Below, in pieces: positions 34,501-42,696 of a DNA stretch of 44,561 nucleotides; the first letter of the stretch is position 1, and each line of letters starts with the position of its first letter. Below the pieces are notes generated by a model that did not search any database, was not told the DNA's origin, and was given only the letters and a program-made list of their open reading frames with translations. Source of the stretch: Prevotellaceae bacterium (lineage in GTDB: Bacteria; Bacteroidota; Bacteroidia; Bacteroidales; Bacteroidaceae); assembly GCA_015256945.1 (NCBI GenBank), contig JABZLB010000025.1, forward strand, positions 1 to 44,561, in the 5' to 3' direction. The position numbers were made by a program, and so were the translations under genes.

Positions 34501-34940
34501 ACGGATTCGGAGCCAGTTTCAATTGGAAGCACTTCGATTTCAGCGTATTTTTCAACGGCTCGGCGAAGACACGCGTGGCCATTCAGGGCATGCAGCCGTT
34601 CCATTCCAACACAACTGGCAACCGTACGGTGATGCAATGGATTGCCGATGACCATTGGTCGGAGAGCAATCCCAACCCAAAAGCCGCCTACCCAAGGCTG
34701 GGATTGGCTGCCGCCGACGATGCCAACAACGTGCCTACCAGTTCATACTGGGTGCGCGATTTCAGCTTTTTGCGATGGAAAACATTAGAGATGGGTTACA
34801 GCTTTAAACAGTGCCGTGTTTACTTCAGCGGCGATAACCTGGCCGTGTTCAGTCCGTTTAAGCTGTGGGATCCGGAAATATGGTGGAGCAGTTACCCTCT
34901 CCAGCGCACGTTTAATATAGGTATTCAAGTTAAAATTTAA
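31545..34940 (+). CDS. STN-domain SusC/RagA-family TonB-linked transporter (SusC3)
   Basis: An 1131-residue outer-membrane receptor and signal transducer. After the signal peptide (about 18-37) it has an STN (secretin/TonB short N-terminal) domain at about 40-110 (ITFSKNKVSIGTAIENI, then HIIVTRKK), a carboxypeptidase-regulatory-like domain at 133-205 (LKGTVTDEATGEPLIGATV), the TonB-linked motif EVVVVGAGTQRKISVTGAI, a plug with LILLDGIEISSDDLNRLP and ILKDASATAIYGARGANGVMLVTTK, and the barrel. The STN domain is absent from the two other SusC genes of this window and marks this one as the signalling receptor partnering FecR. Its SusD partner starts 29 bases later. Confidence 0.95.
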   Translation: MKENLLYSESIAHARPSWRRRLMLVLMVALPLFLQAQTITFSKNKVSIGTAIENIRRQTNYSIDFASDLIDLNRQINVRKEGTDLREVLDKMTTPELAYAFNGRHIIVTRKKANQQSAPAHQPRKKQAAGHVLKGTVTDEATGEPLIGATVRMGSDGMGVTTGIDGDFELPSISAGDELQVSYIGYKTRKIQAGDVAVMNIKLQAADDQIGEVVVVGAGTQRKISVTGAITTIKGSSLYAPSSSLTNNLAGKMAGIIAKASSGEPGAKSQFYIRGISTFGGRTEPLILLDGIEISSDDLNRLPSETIESFTILKDASATAIYGARGANGVMLVTTKTGDKNTKTVINVTAEASYNKPVHRIKYVDGATYMKLYNEALLTRHPTATPKYSDEAIEYTKSGINPYVYPDVNWYDLLFRKGTSNQRANLNVSGGGSRVTYYMSLQANHDSGLMDTRHNPYFDNNYNHWEYVFQNNIMYDLTATTRLGLRMNAQIGNEKGPDASSSSLLWDTWQNDPVTFPATYPAEANDTHVRFGNAIMSDSRLYTNPYARMLTSYKETNFSTINTSLNLEQNLDFITKGLNFTALVNWKQWAATFYTRGITPYYYTLTPGSWQASDPSVMSSELLRTGTDYISQSDISRFSDNTFYLDGRINYQRRFGKHTVGGLLMYMMREFRNNVLPHRNQGLSGRFTYDYDNRYLAELNFGYNGTERLAKGERFELFPAMSLGWVISGEKFWKPVAKYVDFFKIRASYGLVGNDETGEEAGAQHFLYINQVNIGNSFAYTTGPYFQSPNNVTKRGAGFNGYAVANAHWERAREFDVGFDARILNQIDITFDYFNNKRDRILMKRASWPYILGYHNATPWSNVGKVDNKGFEASLTWRRNWNKDFSMELRGNVTYNLNKYTYVDEPDYPYVWQSQTGMPLSYIRGYLAEGLFSSQEEINNHADQSGLGSTPMVGDIKYRDVNGDGKITSLDEVMISDYGSMPRLQYGFGASFNWKHFDFSVFFNGSAKTRVAIQGMQPFHSNTTGNRTVMQWIADDHWSESNPNPKAAYPRLGLAAADDANNVPTSSYWVRDFSFLRWKTLEMGYSFKQCRVYFSGDNLAVFSPFKLWDPEIWWSSYPLQRTFNIGIQVKI

Positions 34941-34969
34941 TCATTATGCTTACGATAAAACACTATAAC

Positions 34970-36883
34970 ATGAAACGCACGGCAGGCAAATGGCTCGCCT
35001 TAATAGGGCTGGCCGCAATCACTTCGTGCAATTATCTCGACGTAGTACCACCGGCAACGCCCGACTTTGAGGACACCATGAAGGACCGTGACGCCACATT
35101 AGGTTTCCTGTATTCGTGCTATGCGGGTATACCTGTCATGTATGGAAACTGGAGTTGCCGCTTTTTTGGAGCCAGCGATGAGGCCGTATTGCCACAGATT
35201 TATGGTTACGACAGCCAGTTTATACAATATAACCAGGTTACAACCACAACGAATCATGCCGCAGGTCCCTGGGTAAACGCCTACAATACAATAGGTCAAA
35301 TCAACATCTTTCTGAAATATATTGATATTCTGCACCCCACGAACGTAAGCCCTGAAGACAAGGCACGCTGGAAGGCCGAGTGCAAATTCCTCCACGCTTA
35401 TTACCATCACGAGCTGCTTCGCGCCTATGGTCCTATACCGCTGGTAACGAAATATATCCCGAACAGCACGCCAAAGTCTGAATTCCCCGGACGCAGTCCG
35501 TACGACGTTTGCGTTGATTCCATCGCCAAATGGTACGACGAGGCAGCCGAAATATTGCCTGCAACGCTGCCCTCTGACGAGTTAGGGCGTGCCACTTCAA
35601 CCGCATGCAAGGCGCTAAAAGCCCGTCTTCTGCTCTACGCTGCATCGCCGTTGTGGAACGGTTCTTTCCCTTATCCCGACTGGAAAAACGATAAATTCAG
35701 CGTTCCAGGCCAGGGAAAGAAGCTCGTCAGCAACACATACGATGCCACAAAATGGCAGCGAGCCCTCGACGCATGCACCGAAGCCATCGACTTTGCCGAA
35801 ACACGGGGACAGCGAAAACTGTTTGATATAGCTACCTCTGAGACGCTGCGTCGCAACGACGGCCTCGATTTGCCATCGTATCCAGGCCTTGACAGCATTG
35901 CCCGCAAGCACATTATGCAGATGCGTTACCTCATGTGCTCGACCGAAGACGAGGGTAACCGCGAAACTATTTTTGGCATCATCATCGGCGATAAGAACCC
36001 TGTCTCCATCAGTGTACCTCACGGAATAACTCTCAATGGCAGCGGATCGCCCATCGGTGGTTGGGAAGGGCTCTCGCCTACATGGTATACCATGACCCAC
36101 TTTTATACGCAGAACGGCAAACTTCCCGCTCAAGACCCGGGCTATTTCCCACAAGCAGATTGGCTGAAATCGGCTGGGCAGGCCAATTCCAACGTAGTTA
36201 AGCTCATGGCTTACCGTGAGCCTCGCTTCTACGCATGGCTGTCGTTCGACGGCGATATTTACAGCCAGTATATTGCAAACGGCCAGCCACTGACGGTCAA
36301 TATGCGCAGTTCCGACAAGCTTGCGCAGGGTTACAACCCCTCACGCTACCAGCGCGATAACAGCGTTACGGGCTTCCTAGCGCGCAAATACGTGCAGCCC
36401 AATATCAAATACCGTCAGGACGGCGGCGAAAATATAAGGATGGTGCCTTATCCTATCATCCGTCTGGCCGAGCTTTATTTAGACAGAGCCGAATGCTATG
36501 CGGCCCTGGGCCGTACCGTCGACGCGCTGGAAGACCTCAATGTAGTGCGCGAACGGGCCGGTATTCCGGCGTTGCTCGAAACCGATATAACCACCAACAA
36601 CACGCTTACCGATATGATCAGGAACGAGCGTTTCATCGAGTTGTGGCACGAATGCCAGCGTGGTTTCGACCTCCGCAGGTGGATGATTGCACCCGATTAT
36701 TTAAATGCAAACTCGTATTACGGACTGAATGCTACCGAAAAAACCGACCCGTCGTTCAGCGAATTCAATCAGTTGAAGCGCATTGATCAGCCTTTTCAGT
36801 GGGCAACGCGCATGTATCTGCTGCCCGTTCACGACAGAGAGGTTTACAGCGACCCCAATTTAGTGCAGTCGCCCGGCTATTAA
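34970..36883 (+). CDS. SusD/RagB-family outer-membrane lipoprotein (SusD3)
   Basis: A 637-residue SusD-type lipoprotein with lipobox ITSC (C20) and mature start NYLDVVPPATPDF, a frequent SusD pattern. Contains FLHAYYHHELLRAYGPIPLV and the C-terminal RLAELYLDRAECYAALG and RNERFIELWHECQRGFDLRRW segments. An in-frame ATG at 34946 would add eight residues but break the signal peptide pattern, so 34970 is preferred. It works with SusC3 in glycan capture and is followed 18 bases later by the DUF1735 protein. Confidence 0.94.
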   Translation: MKRTAGKWLALIGLAAITSCNYLDVVPPATPDFEDTMKDRDATLGFLYSCYAGIPVMYGNWSCRFFGASDEAVLPQIYGYDSQFIQYNQVTTTTNHAAGPWVNAYNTIGQINIFLKYIDILHPTNVSPEDKARWKAECKFLHAYYHHELLRAYGPIPLVTKYIPNSTPKSEFPGRSPYDVCVDSIAKWYDEAAEILPATLPSDELGRATSTACKALKARLLLYAASPLWNGSFPYPDWKNDKFSVPGQGKKLVSNTYDATKWQRALDACTEAIDFAETRGQRKLFDIATSETLRRNDGLDLPSYPGLDSIARKHIMQMRYLMCSTEDEGNRETIFGIIIGDKNPVSISVPHGITLNGSGSPIGGWEGLSPTWYTMTHFYTQNGKLPAQDPGYFPQADWLKSAGQANSNVVKLMAYREPRFYAWLSFDGDIYSQYIANGQPLTVNMRSSDKLAQGYNPSRYQRDNSVTGFLARKYVQPNIKYRQDGGENIRMVPYPIIRLAELYLDRAECYAALGRTVDALEDLNVVRERAGIPALLETDITTNNTLTDMIRNERFIELWHECQRGFDLRRWMIAPDYLNANSYYGLNATEKTDPSFSEFNQLKRIDQPFQWATRMYLLPVHDREVYSDPNLVQSPGY

Positions 36884-36901
36884 TCGTTAAACCATAAAAC
36901 A

Positions 36902-38461
36902 ATGAAAAAAATATCATATTTATTGCTTCTGCTCCTCTGCAGCCTGTCACTGACGGGCTGTAAGGACAGTTTTGCATGGCAAGACCGCGTGCCACAGGGT
37001 TACCAGTCGATTACATATATCAAGAACCACGGCACACACGCGCTCACAATGAATACTACTGAGGCCACACATACCGACTCATTGCTCGTCATTAAGGCCG
37101 GCAGCGACCCCTCACGCCAGCCTTCTCTCAGGCTGAGAGCGCTTACACAGGCCGAAGTTGACAGCACATACGGTTCGCAACAAGGAGGTGAATATACAAT
37201 TATTCCCGACACAACGTTCAGCCTTGCCGACGGCGGACAGCTTACATTTGCTGCCAACCAGGAAGGGGCTGTGATGCCCGTGAGCTTCAAGCCTGCCAGT
37301 ATCTTCCAACTGATGAAGGCTCATCCTTCAACAAAATGGGTGCTGGCGCTGCGCATGAACAGCGTAAACCCGCAAGACAGCGCCAATACCGACATGAGCG
37401 ACGTGCTGTATGTCATCGACGTTAAAAGCCCGATGCTCAGCTTCGGACACGAAAACATCAGCCAAACCATGTATTATAAAACGCTCGATGTGGCAGTACC
37501 GCTCACCATCCGCAACTGTAACGAAAACAAATGGGACATTACATGCACGCTCAATCAATCGCAGGACGCACAGGCCGTAGCCGATTACAATGCTGCCCAT
37601 AACACCAGTTACACGCTGTTGCCGGCAGGCTCGTACAGCTTCAACGCGCTCAGGCTGCCCACCGGACAGCTTACTGCCGATGCAACGCTTACGGTAAACC
37701 GCGCCACGCTCACCAGCAACGTTACCTATGTATTGCCTTTAAAGATGGGAACATCGTCAATGGGGCAGCAGATGCAGAGCGACAGCGCCTATTCATACGT
37801 GGTTATCGACGTACCCAAATACGGCATCAGGGAGATAAAGCGCGACGCATGGAGCGCACTGTTCTGCAATAACGACAATGCCATGGGAGGCTCGGAGGAT
37901 AACGCCAGCATCACAGCCATCTTCGATGACAACCCTAATACCTTCTGGCATACGGGCTGGCAGATACCGTCGTGCAACAGTTTCAGCTACAAAGGAGTAA
38001 GCGGTGACGACTACGATTACGCGCACACCAGGTCGTGGCACGCTTTCAAAGGCTTCCGAGATGCCAACAAAACCACGTTCGTTATTGACCTCGGGGCTAC
38101 CCATAACATTGTGGGCGTGGGCATAAAACAGCGTGCAGGCTCGCTGCAAGACTTCAGAAGTGGCGATGTTTACGTTTCAAACGACCCCTCTTTCCTCTTT
38201 AAACCCATTGCCAACGGAGGCTCAGCGGCCGACTATAACCAGCCAATGCTCAACAACTGGACCTATCTTCTTACCATCAATGCGCCGCACGACAGCGGAC
38301 AGCGCTGGTATCAGGTGGCACGACCCAAGCTGAACAACGGCGGCATTAAAGGCCGTATGGTGAAGGTTGCCGTTACACAGTCGTACCGTGACCAGAATAT
38401 CAGTCTGGCCGAATTCTGGGTAAGGGAAATCGTCAGCATCGACGGCGAACCTGTACAATAG
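36902..38461 (+). CDS. DUF1735/F5-8 type C surface lipoprotein
   Basis: A 519-residue lipoprotein: signal peptide and lipobox LTGC (C20), two BT_3987-like DUF1735 domains (about 40-175 and 180-305), then an F5/8 type C (discoidin-like, CBM32-type) domain from about 315 to the end (FDDNPNTFWHTGW; FVIDLGATHNIVGVGIKQR; FWVREI). No catalytic domain is present, so it is most likely a surface glycan-binding protein helping SusD3 collect the substrate. It is the last gene of the sigma/FecR/SusC3/SusD3 operon (18 bases after SusD3). No clear terminator is seen within 250 bases. Confidence 0.9.
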   Translation: MKKISYLLLLLLCSLSLTGCKDSFAWQDRVPQGYQSITYIKNHGTHALTMNTTEATHTDSLLVIKAGSDPSRQPSLRLRALTQAEVDSTYGSQQGGEYTIIPDTTFSLADGGQLTFAANQEGAVMPVSFKPASIFQLMKAHPSTKWVLALRMNSVNPQDSANTDMSDVLYVIDVKSPMLSFGHENISQTMYYKTLDVAVPLTIRNCNENKWDITCTLNQSQDAQAVADYNAAHNTSYTLLPAGSYSFNALRLPTGQLTADATLTVNRATLTSNVTYVLPLKMGTSSMGQQMQSDSAYSYVVIDVPKYGIREIKRDAWSALFCNNDNAMGGSEDNASITAIFDDNPNTFWHTGWQIPSCNSFSYKGVSGDDYDYAHTRSWHAFKGFRDANKTTFVIDLGATHNIVGVGIKQRAGSLQDFRSGDVYVSNDPSFLFKPIANGGSAADYNQPMLNNWTYLLTINAPHDSGQRWYQVARPKLNNGGIKGRMVKVAVTQSYRDQNISLAEFWVREIVSIDGEPVQ

Positions 38462-38716
38462 CCGTTTTGCCCTAAGCCCCAGGCGGCAACATCATACAAC
38501 AGGCTGCATCTGTTTCACCTCGCGTGAAGCTGATGCGGCCCGTTTTCGTCTGCACTCCCCTGCCCTGATACAAGTTTTTGTATCATATACCATAGATGGG
38601 GCAACGCGTTTTTGCACGCTGCCCTTTGTGGTTACAGGCAAAATGTCCTGTCCTTTCGTTGTACAGATGGCTCTGTTACCTGCTTTTCCCACCACCTTTA
38701 CCCCCTACATGCCATT

Positions 38717-38801
38717 GTTCGACGGCCGTCAGCAGCGCGTACGACGAACGTCAAACAACACGTTCGGCGGCCGTCAACAACGCTGCTGACGGTCGCCGAA
38801 C
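38717..38801 (+). repeat. 85-bp GC-rich palindromic element, copy D
   Basis: Same layout as copy A but with more substitutions (for example ACGACGAACGTC in the middle). It is in the 680-base gap between the DUF1735 gene and the Fic gene; apart from it and the three 34-bp repeats at 39007 nothing else is seen there. Confidence 0.82.
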
Positions 38802-39006
38802 AACTACTTTTTCAGGCTTATGTACCAGGCCATAGCCCACCAGGGACGCACGAAATAACCGTAAACTACTGACAATACGGATGTTATACGGTAAGAGAAA
38901 CCTCACGTCACATCTTCCGTACTCTCATATTACACCTCCCTTGCCTCTGCCACATATCTCCCATAGCCTCCTGTCCACCATCAGAAACAAGCGTACACGC
39001 CCTGCA

Positions 39007-39108
39007 TTCTCCGCACAGGATGCGGAGATTACCGCTTATATTCTCCGCAAAATTTGCGGAGAATAACCTGTTTTTTCTCCGCAAAGACTTGCAGATTTAA
39101 GGATAAAC
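39007..39108 (+). promoter_or_regulatory. Three 34-bp repeats with inverted-repeat cores upstream of the Fic gene
   Basis: TTCTCCGCA occurs at 39007, 39041 and 39075, exactly 34 bases apart each time. Each copy is the left arm of an inverted repeat: TCTCCGCA-CAGGA-TGCGGAGA in the first, a perfect arm of 12 with one central base (39040-39064) in the second, and a degraded TTCTCCGCAA...TTGCAGA in the third. The third overlaps the -33 box (39089-39091) of the Fic promoter. This layout fits repeated operator sites for a dimeric regulator, possibly autoregulation by the Fic protein's own winged helix (inference). Confidence 0.7.
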
Positions 39109-39119
39109 AACTAAATTTG
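39089..39119 (+). promoter_or_regulatory. Promoter of the Fic gene (TTG, 20 bases, TAAATTTG)
   Basis: TTG at 39089-39091 and TAAATTTG at 39112-39119 with a 20-base spacer. The ATG at 39142 follows by 22 bases, so the leader is short. The -33 element falls inside the third 34-bp repeat. Confidence 0.7.
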
Positions 39120-39141
39120 CCACTATCAAACCTCGCGAAAT

Positions 39142-40260
39142 ATGACCGATACTCACCATACTTACATTTGGCAACATGCCGACTTACAGCAGCTTACATG
39201 GAACAGTAGCTCGTTGTGCAACCGTCTGGCCAGGGTAAACCTGCTGCGTGGCAAGCTGTTTGGCCGACTGTCGATGTTCGGATTCAGGGAGCAGAACGAC
39301 GAAATGCTCGCCTCTCTCACCAACGAAATCAGCAGTTCGTCGCAAATTGAAGGCGAGTTTTTAAACCGCAACAGCGTGCGTTCGTCGGTAGCACGGCAAC
39401 TCGGACTGGCGTACGAGGGTTTGCCTAAGCCCGACCATTATACTGAAGGAGTGGTGCAAGTCATGATAAACGCAACGCAGCATTATAACGACGCCATCGA
39501 CAAGGAACGGCTGTTTGCCTGGCATGCGGCACTGTTTCCAACAGGATATAGCGGCATGTACAAAATAAGCGTGGCACAGTGGCGTCAGGGCGACGAACCC
39601 ATGCAGGTTGTTTCGGGGCCAATGGGCCGCCAAAAGGTGCATTACGAAGCCCCTCCAAGCAACAGGGTGGGGCCGATGATGGATAGTTTTATCAACTGGA
39701 TAAACAGTCCGTCACCCGCTATCGACCCTTTGGTAAAGGCGGCCGTGGCTCATCTCTGGTTCGTAACCATTCACCCTTTTGACGACGGAAACGGACGAAT
39801 TTGCCGCACAATCACCGAAATGTTACTCGCAAGGGCCGATACTTCACCACAGCGTTTTTACAGTTTGTCGGCAGAAATATTGAACCACCGCAACCTGTAT
39901 TATGCACAATTGGAGCGTGCGCAGAAGGGCAATGCCGACGTAAGCGGGTGGATTTCATATTTTTTGGATATGCTAAAACAGGCTTTGGAAAAGGCGTTGG
40001 CGAAAACGGAGCATACCATTCGCAAAGTAAAGTTTTGGAACGAACATCAGAATCTGGACATCAACGAACGGCAAAGAAAGGTGCTTAACATGCTTCTCGA
40101 CGGATTTGAAGGCAAGCTCAATTCGTCGAAATGGTACAAAATAAACCACTGTTCGCAGGATACGGCAACGCGCGACTTAAACGATCTTGTTGCGAAAAGC
40201 ATACTGAGGCGCGGCAACGAGGGCGGCAGAAACACCAGCTATGAGCTTATTCCGTTTTAA
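39142..40260 (+). CDS. Fic/DOC family protein with DUF4172-like N-terminus and C-terminal winged helix
   Basis: A 372-residue Fic protein, probably an AMP-transferase (adenylyltransferase) acting on a protein. The N-terminal DUF4172-like part (about 7-45, YIWQHADLQQLTWNS) is followed by an inhibitory helix motif SSSQIEG (S66, E70, G71), which matches (S/T)xxxE(G/N) of class II Fic proteins. The catalytic motif HPFDDGNGRICR has H211, D215, G216, N217, G218, R219 and R222, all intact. From about 300 the C-terminus is a winged helix-turn-helix (INERQRKVLNMLLDGFEGKL, then SQDTATRDLNDLVAKSIL), suggesting DNA binding. It stands alone, with a promoter overlapped by three 34-bp inverted-repeat sites. 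No Fis/antitoxin partner gene is next to it, in line with the self-contained inhibitory helix. Confidence 0.93.
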   Translation: MTDTHHTYIWQHADLQQLTWNSSSLCNRLARVNLLRGKLFGRLSMFGFREQNDEMLASLTNEISSSSQIEGEFLNRNSVRSSVARQLGLAYEGLPKPDHYTEGVVQVMINATQHYNDAIDKERLFAWHAALFPTGYSGMYKISVAQWRQGDEPMQVVSGPMGRQKVHYEAPPSNRVGPMMDSFINWINSPSPAIDPLVKAAVAHLWFVTIHPFDDGNGRICRTITEMLLARADTSPQRFYSLSAEILNHRNLYYAQLERAQKGNADVSGWISYFLDMLKQALEKALAKTEHTIRKVKFWNEHQNLDINERQRKVLNMLLDGFEGKLNSSKWYKINHCSQDTATRDLNDLVAKSILRRGNEGGRNTSYELIPF

Positions 40261-40467
40261 AGGCAAGCGCAAACCTCGTCCGAAAACGACCATATCCACG
40301 TTTTTATGGCTCATGAAGAGAACGCAATTCTGAAGTAGGCGTCGGGCGTTACAGGAAATATCCGGTGTTGTTTTCGTCCCGTCCCTGTCAGAATTTAAAC
40401 AAAAAGGCGTAGGAAATTACAGACAAACCTTTTGATTTGCCAGAATAAAACAGTTTGAATAAAATAA

Positions 40468-40516
40468 AAAACAAGCGTGGCCAACGATATTTTCTTCGTA
40501 TGGTCGCGCTTGTTTT
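40468..40516 (-). terminator. Intrinsic terminator after the GH43 fusion gene
   Basis: AAAACAAGCGTGGCCA (40468-40483) pairs with TGGTCGCGCTTGTTTT (40501-40516) with two wobble-type pairs, followed by A/T-rich sequence on both sides, so it may serve the convergent Fic gene as well. It lies 9 bases beyond the stop at 40526. Confidence 0.8.
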
Positions 40517-40525
40517 ATCTAACGT

Positions 40526-42601
40526 TTACTTTTTTACCGAGAACTTATACACGCAGTGGCTGCGGTAGGTTTCGCCGGGAGAGAGGTAGGCCGACGGCCA
40601 TTGGGGCTTGTTAGGACTATCAGGATAGTGCTGCGTTTCGAGGCAGATGCTGGCATGTTTCGGGTAGCGGTCGCCGTGTTTACCGGCATTTGACCCGTCG
40701 AGGAAGTTGCCGGTGTAGCACTGTATGCCCGGTTCGTCGGTGTAAATATTCATTAAAATGCCGGTAACGGGGCTGTAAAGTGCAGCTGCTAACTTCTTAT
40801 CGTTGCCCTTTCCATTCTTATATGTGTTCAGGCACCAGTTGAAATCGAACCCGCGTGCAGCCTTTACAGGTGCATAGGTTTGGCTGTTGATGTCCTGGCT
40901 TAACGCGTGCATCTTGCGGAAATCCATAGGTGTTCCCTTAACGGGTACGATGGTACCGTCGGTCATATACGTAGTATCGACGGGTGTAAAGTTATCAGCA
41001 TTGATGTACAGTTCGTGGTTTTCAGCATCTGTTGTAGGCGTACCATTGAGGTTCCAGTAGGCATGATTGGTCATGTTAATGACGGTTTTCTTGTCAGTTG
41101 TTGCCGTATACTGAATATCAATAGCGTTGTCATCGGTAAGGGTATAAGTTACAACGGCCGTCACGTTGCCCGGGAAGTTGTTGTCTTTATCGGGCGAATG
41201 CAATGTAAATTCGAGCGTATTGGGCGCCGTCTGGCGGCAATCGTAAACCTGATACTGCCATCCTGTGAAGCCGCCGTGCAGGCAATGGCCGTAGTTGTTT
41301 TTCGGCAACTGGATGGTTTTACCGTCAATTGTGATGCGCCCCTGGTTGATACGGTTGGCATAACGGCCAATAGTTGCGCCGAAATCGCTGCCAAAATGCT
41401 CGTAGTCGGCATACTCAGCCACGTTGTCGTAGCCCAGACACACGTCGTGAAACTTGCCCTGACGGTCGGGCACCATCATGGAAACGATGCGCGCTCCAAG
41501 GTTTGTCATGCACAGTTCCACGCCGTTTTTGTTCGTCAGCGTGTAGAGACGGGTCTGCTTTCCGCGAATATTCGCCTCGAAATCAGAGGGGTTAAGCCCG
41601 CTCTTTGTCATTTTCCAGCCTGCCTTTATCACTGGTGCGGCAGCCACTTCAGAGGGTACATTGCCCTGAATATAAGGCCAGCCGTCAACCCAGTTAATCC
41701 TGTCCATCCACACCAGACGCCCTGCATGGGGGTCGTTAACCTTGAAACCGTGATACAATAAGAAGTCGGTTCCTTCGTCATCAGTCACTATTTCGGCGTT
41801 GTGTCCGGGGCCGGCTACCTGGCTGTTGCCTTGTAACACCACCTCAAAATGGTTTTTAAGCAGTGCCTTTCCTTTACGGTCGACGTACGGTCCGAACAAA
41901 TTCTTCGCGCGTCCAACGGTTACATGGTAGGTGCTTTGCGCGCCTTCGCAGCATGTTCCTGCCGATCCGAAGAGGTAATAATAGCCACTATGGCGTTTGA
42001 TATAAGCGCCTTCCATGAAGTTTCCCGCCACTTTCTGCGGCTTTACACCAGGCTTAAGGGCCAGCCCGTCGGCCGTTAACTCGGCACCATAAATGCCATG
42101 AAACGAGCCCCAGAAGAGGTAATTGCGGCCGCCATCTTCAATAAAGAAGGGGTCGATACAGTTTTTTATGCCTATCTTTCGGCTGTTAATGATGCAGCCA
42201 TGGTCGGTAAACGGACCCTTTGGACTGTCTGCAACGGCAACGCCTACACCGGCATCCCATTCACCTCCCCACTCCGACTTGGCGTAATAAAGCACATATT
42301 TGTCGCCAATCTTGTTGATGTCGGGCGCCCATACCTTGCCTTTCTGGTTCCATTGAGGGCGTGAAGCATCGGTAAATGCGGTACCCTGATATGTCCAGTT
42401 CACCAAATCGGCAGAATGATAAACGGGTACATTGGGCGTGTCTTCAGTGCCATAGAGATAGAAAGAGCCGTCAGAGGCACGCAGAATAGTGGGGTCAGGA
42501 CAGCTCCTGTCGATGACAGGGTTGCGGTAAACTGCCGTCTGGGCCGATACATTTGCAGCCAGAGCGAGCACTGAAACAAAAGTAAGAATGCGGTTCAACA
42601 T
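40526..42601 (-). CDS. GH43 glycosidase fused to aldose 1-epimerase
   Basis: A 691-residue fusion. A signal peptide (1-20, AANVSA/QT) is followed by a GH43 five-blade propeller domain (about 25-325) with D36 (CPDPTI, base), D150 (NCIDPF, pKa modulator) and E197 (FMEGAY, acid). A short linker (about 326-345, ending SGLNPSDFEANIRGKQT) leads into a complete mutarotase/aldose 1-epimerase domain (about 350-691) with catalytic H442 (LHGGFTGW), H513 (NHAYWNL) and E655 (CLETQHYPDSPN). GH43 enzymes act on arabinan or xylan side chains and release alpha/beta-arabinose or xylose; the epimerase would interconvert anomers of the released sugar, a plausible coupled role. It lacks a T9SS tail, so it is probably periplasmic. 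Transcribed after the paralogue at 42697 (95-base gap). Confidence 0.92.
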   Translation of the reverse strand: MLNRILTFVSVLALAANVSAQTAVYRNPVIDRSCPDPTILRASDGSFYLYGTEDTPNVPVYHSADLVNWTYQGTAFTDASRPQWNQKGKVWAPDINKIGDKYVLYYAKSEWGGEWDAGVGVAVADSPKGPFTDHGCIINSRKIGIKNCIDPFFIEDGGRNYLFWGSFHGIYGAELTADGLALKPGVKPQKVAGNFMEGAYIKRHSGYYYLFGSAGTCCEGAQSTYHVTVGRAKNLFGPYVDRKGKALLKNHFEVVLQGNSQVAGPGHNAEIVTDDEGTDFLLYHGFKVNDPHAGRLVWMDRINWVDGWPYIQGNVPSEVAAAPVIKAGWKMTKSGLNPSDFEANIRGKQTRLYTLTNKNGVELCMTNLGARIVSMMVPDRQGKFHDVCLGYDNVAEYADYEHFGSDFGATIGRYANRINQGRITIDGKTIQLPKNNYGHCLHGGFTGWQYQVYDCRQTAPNTLEFTLHSPDKDNNFPGNVTAVVTYTLTDDNAIDIQYTATTDKKTVINMTNHAYWNLNGTPTTDAENHELYINADNFTPVDTTYMTDGTIVPVKGTPMDFRKMHALSQDINSQTYAPVKAARGFDFNWCLNTYKNGKGNDKKLAAALYSPVTGILMNIYTDEPGIQCYTGNFLDGSNAGKHGDRYPKHASICLETQHYPDSPNKPQWPSAYLSPGETYRSHCVYKFSVKK

Positions 42602-42696
42602 AATTTTTTGATATGGTTTTTAGTGAGATTTATCAAGGATAATGGAGGCAAGGAGGTTAAGAAGTTAAGCCATCACTCTGACGGACGGGCCTTTTT

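Noticed and set aside
40907..41761. Long forward open frame (284 codons) inside the GH43/epimerase gene
   Set aside because: Antisense to a well-supported coding region, with no start context or homology.
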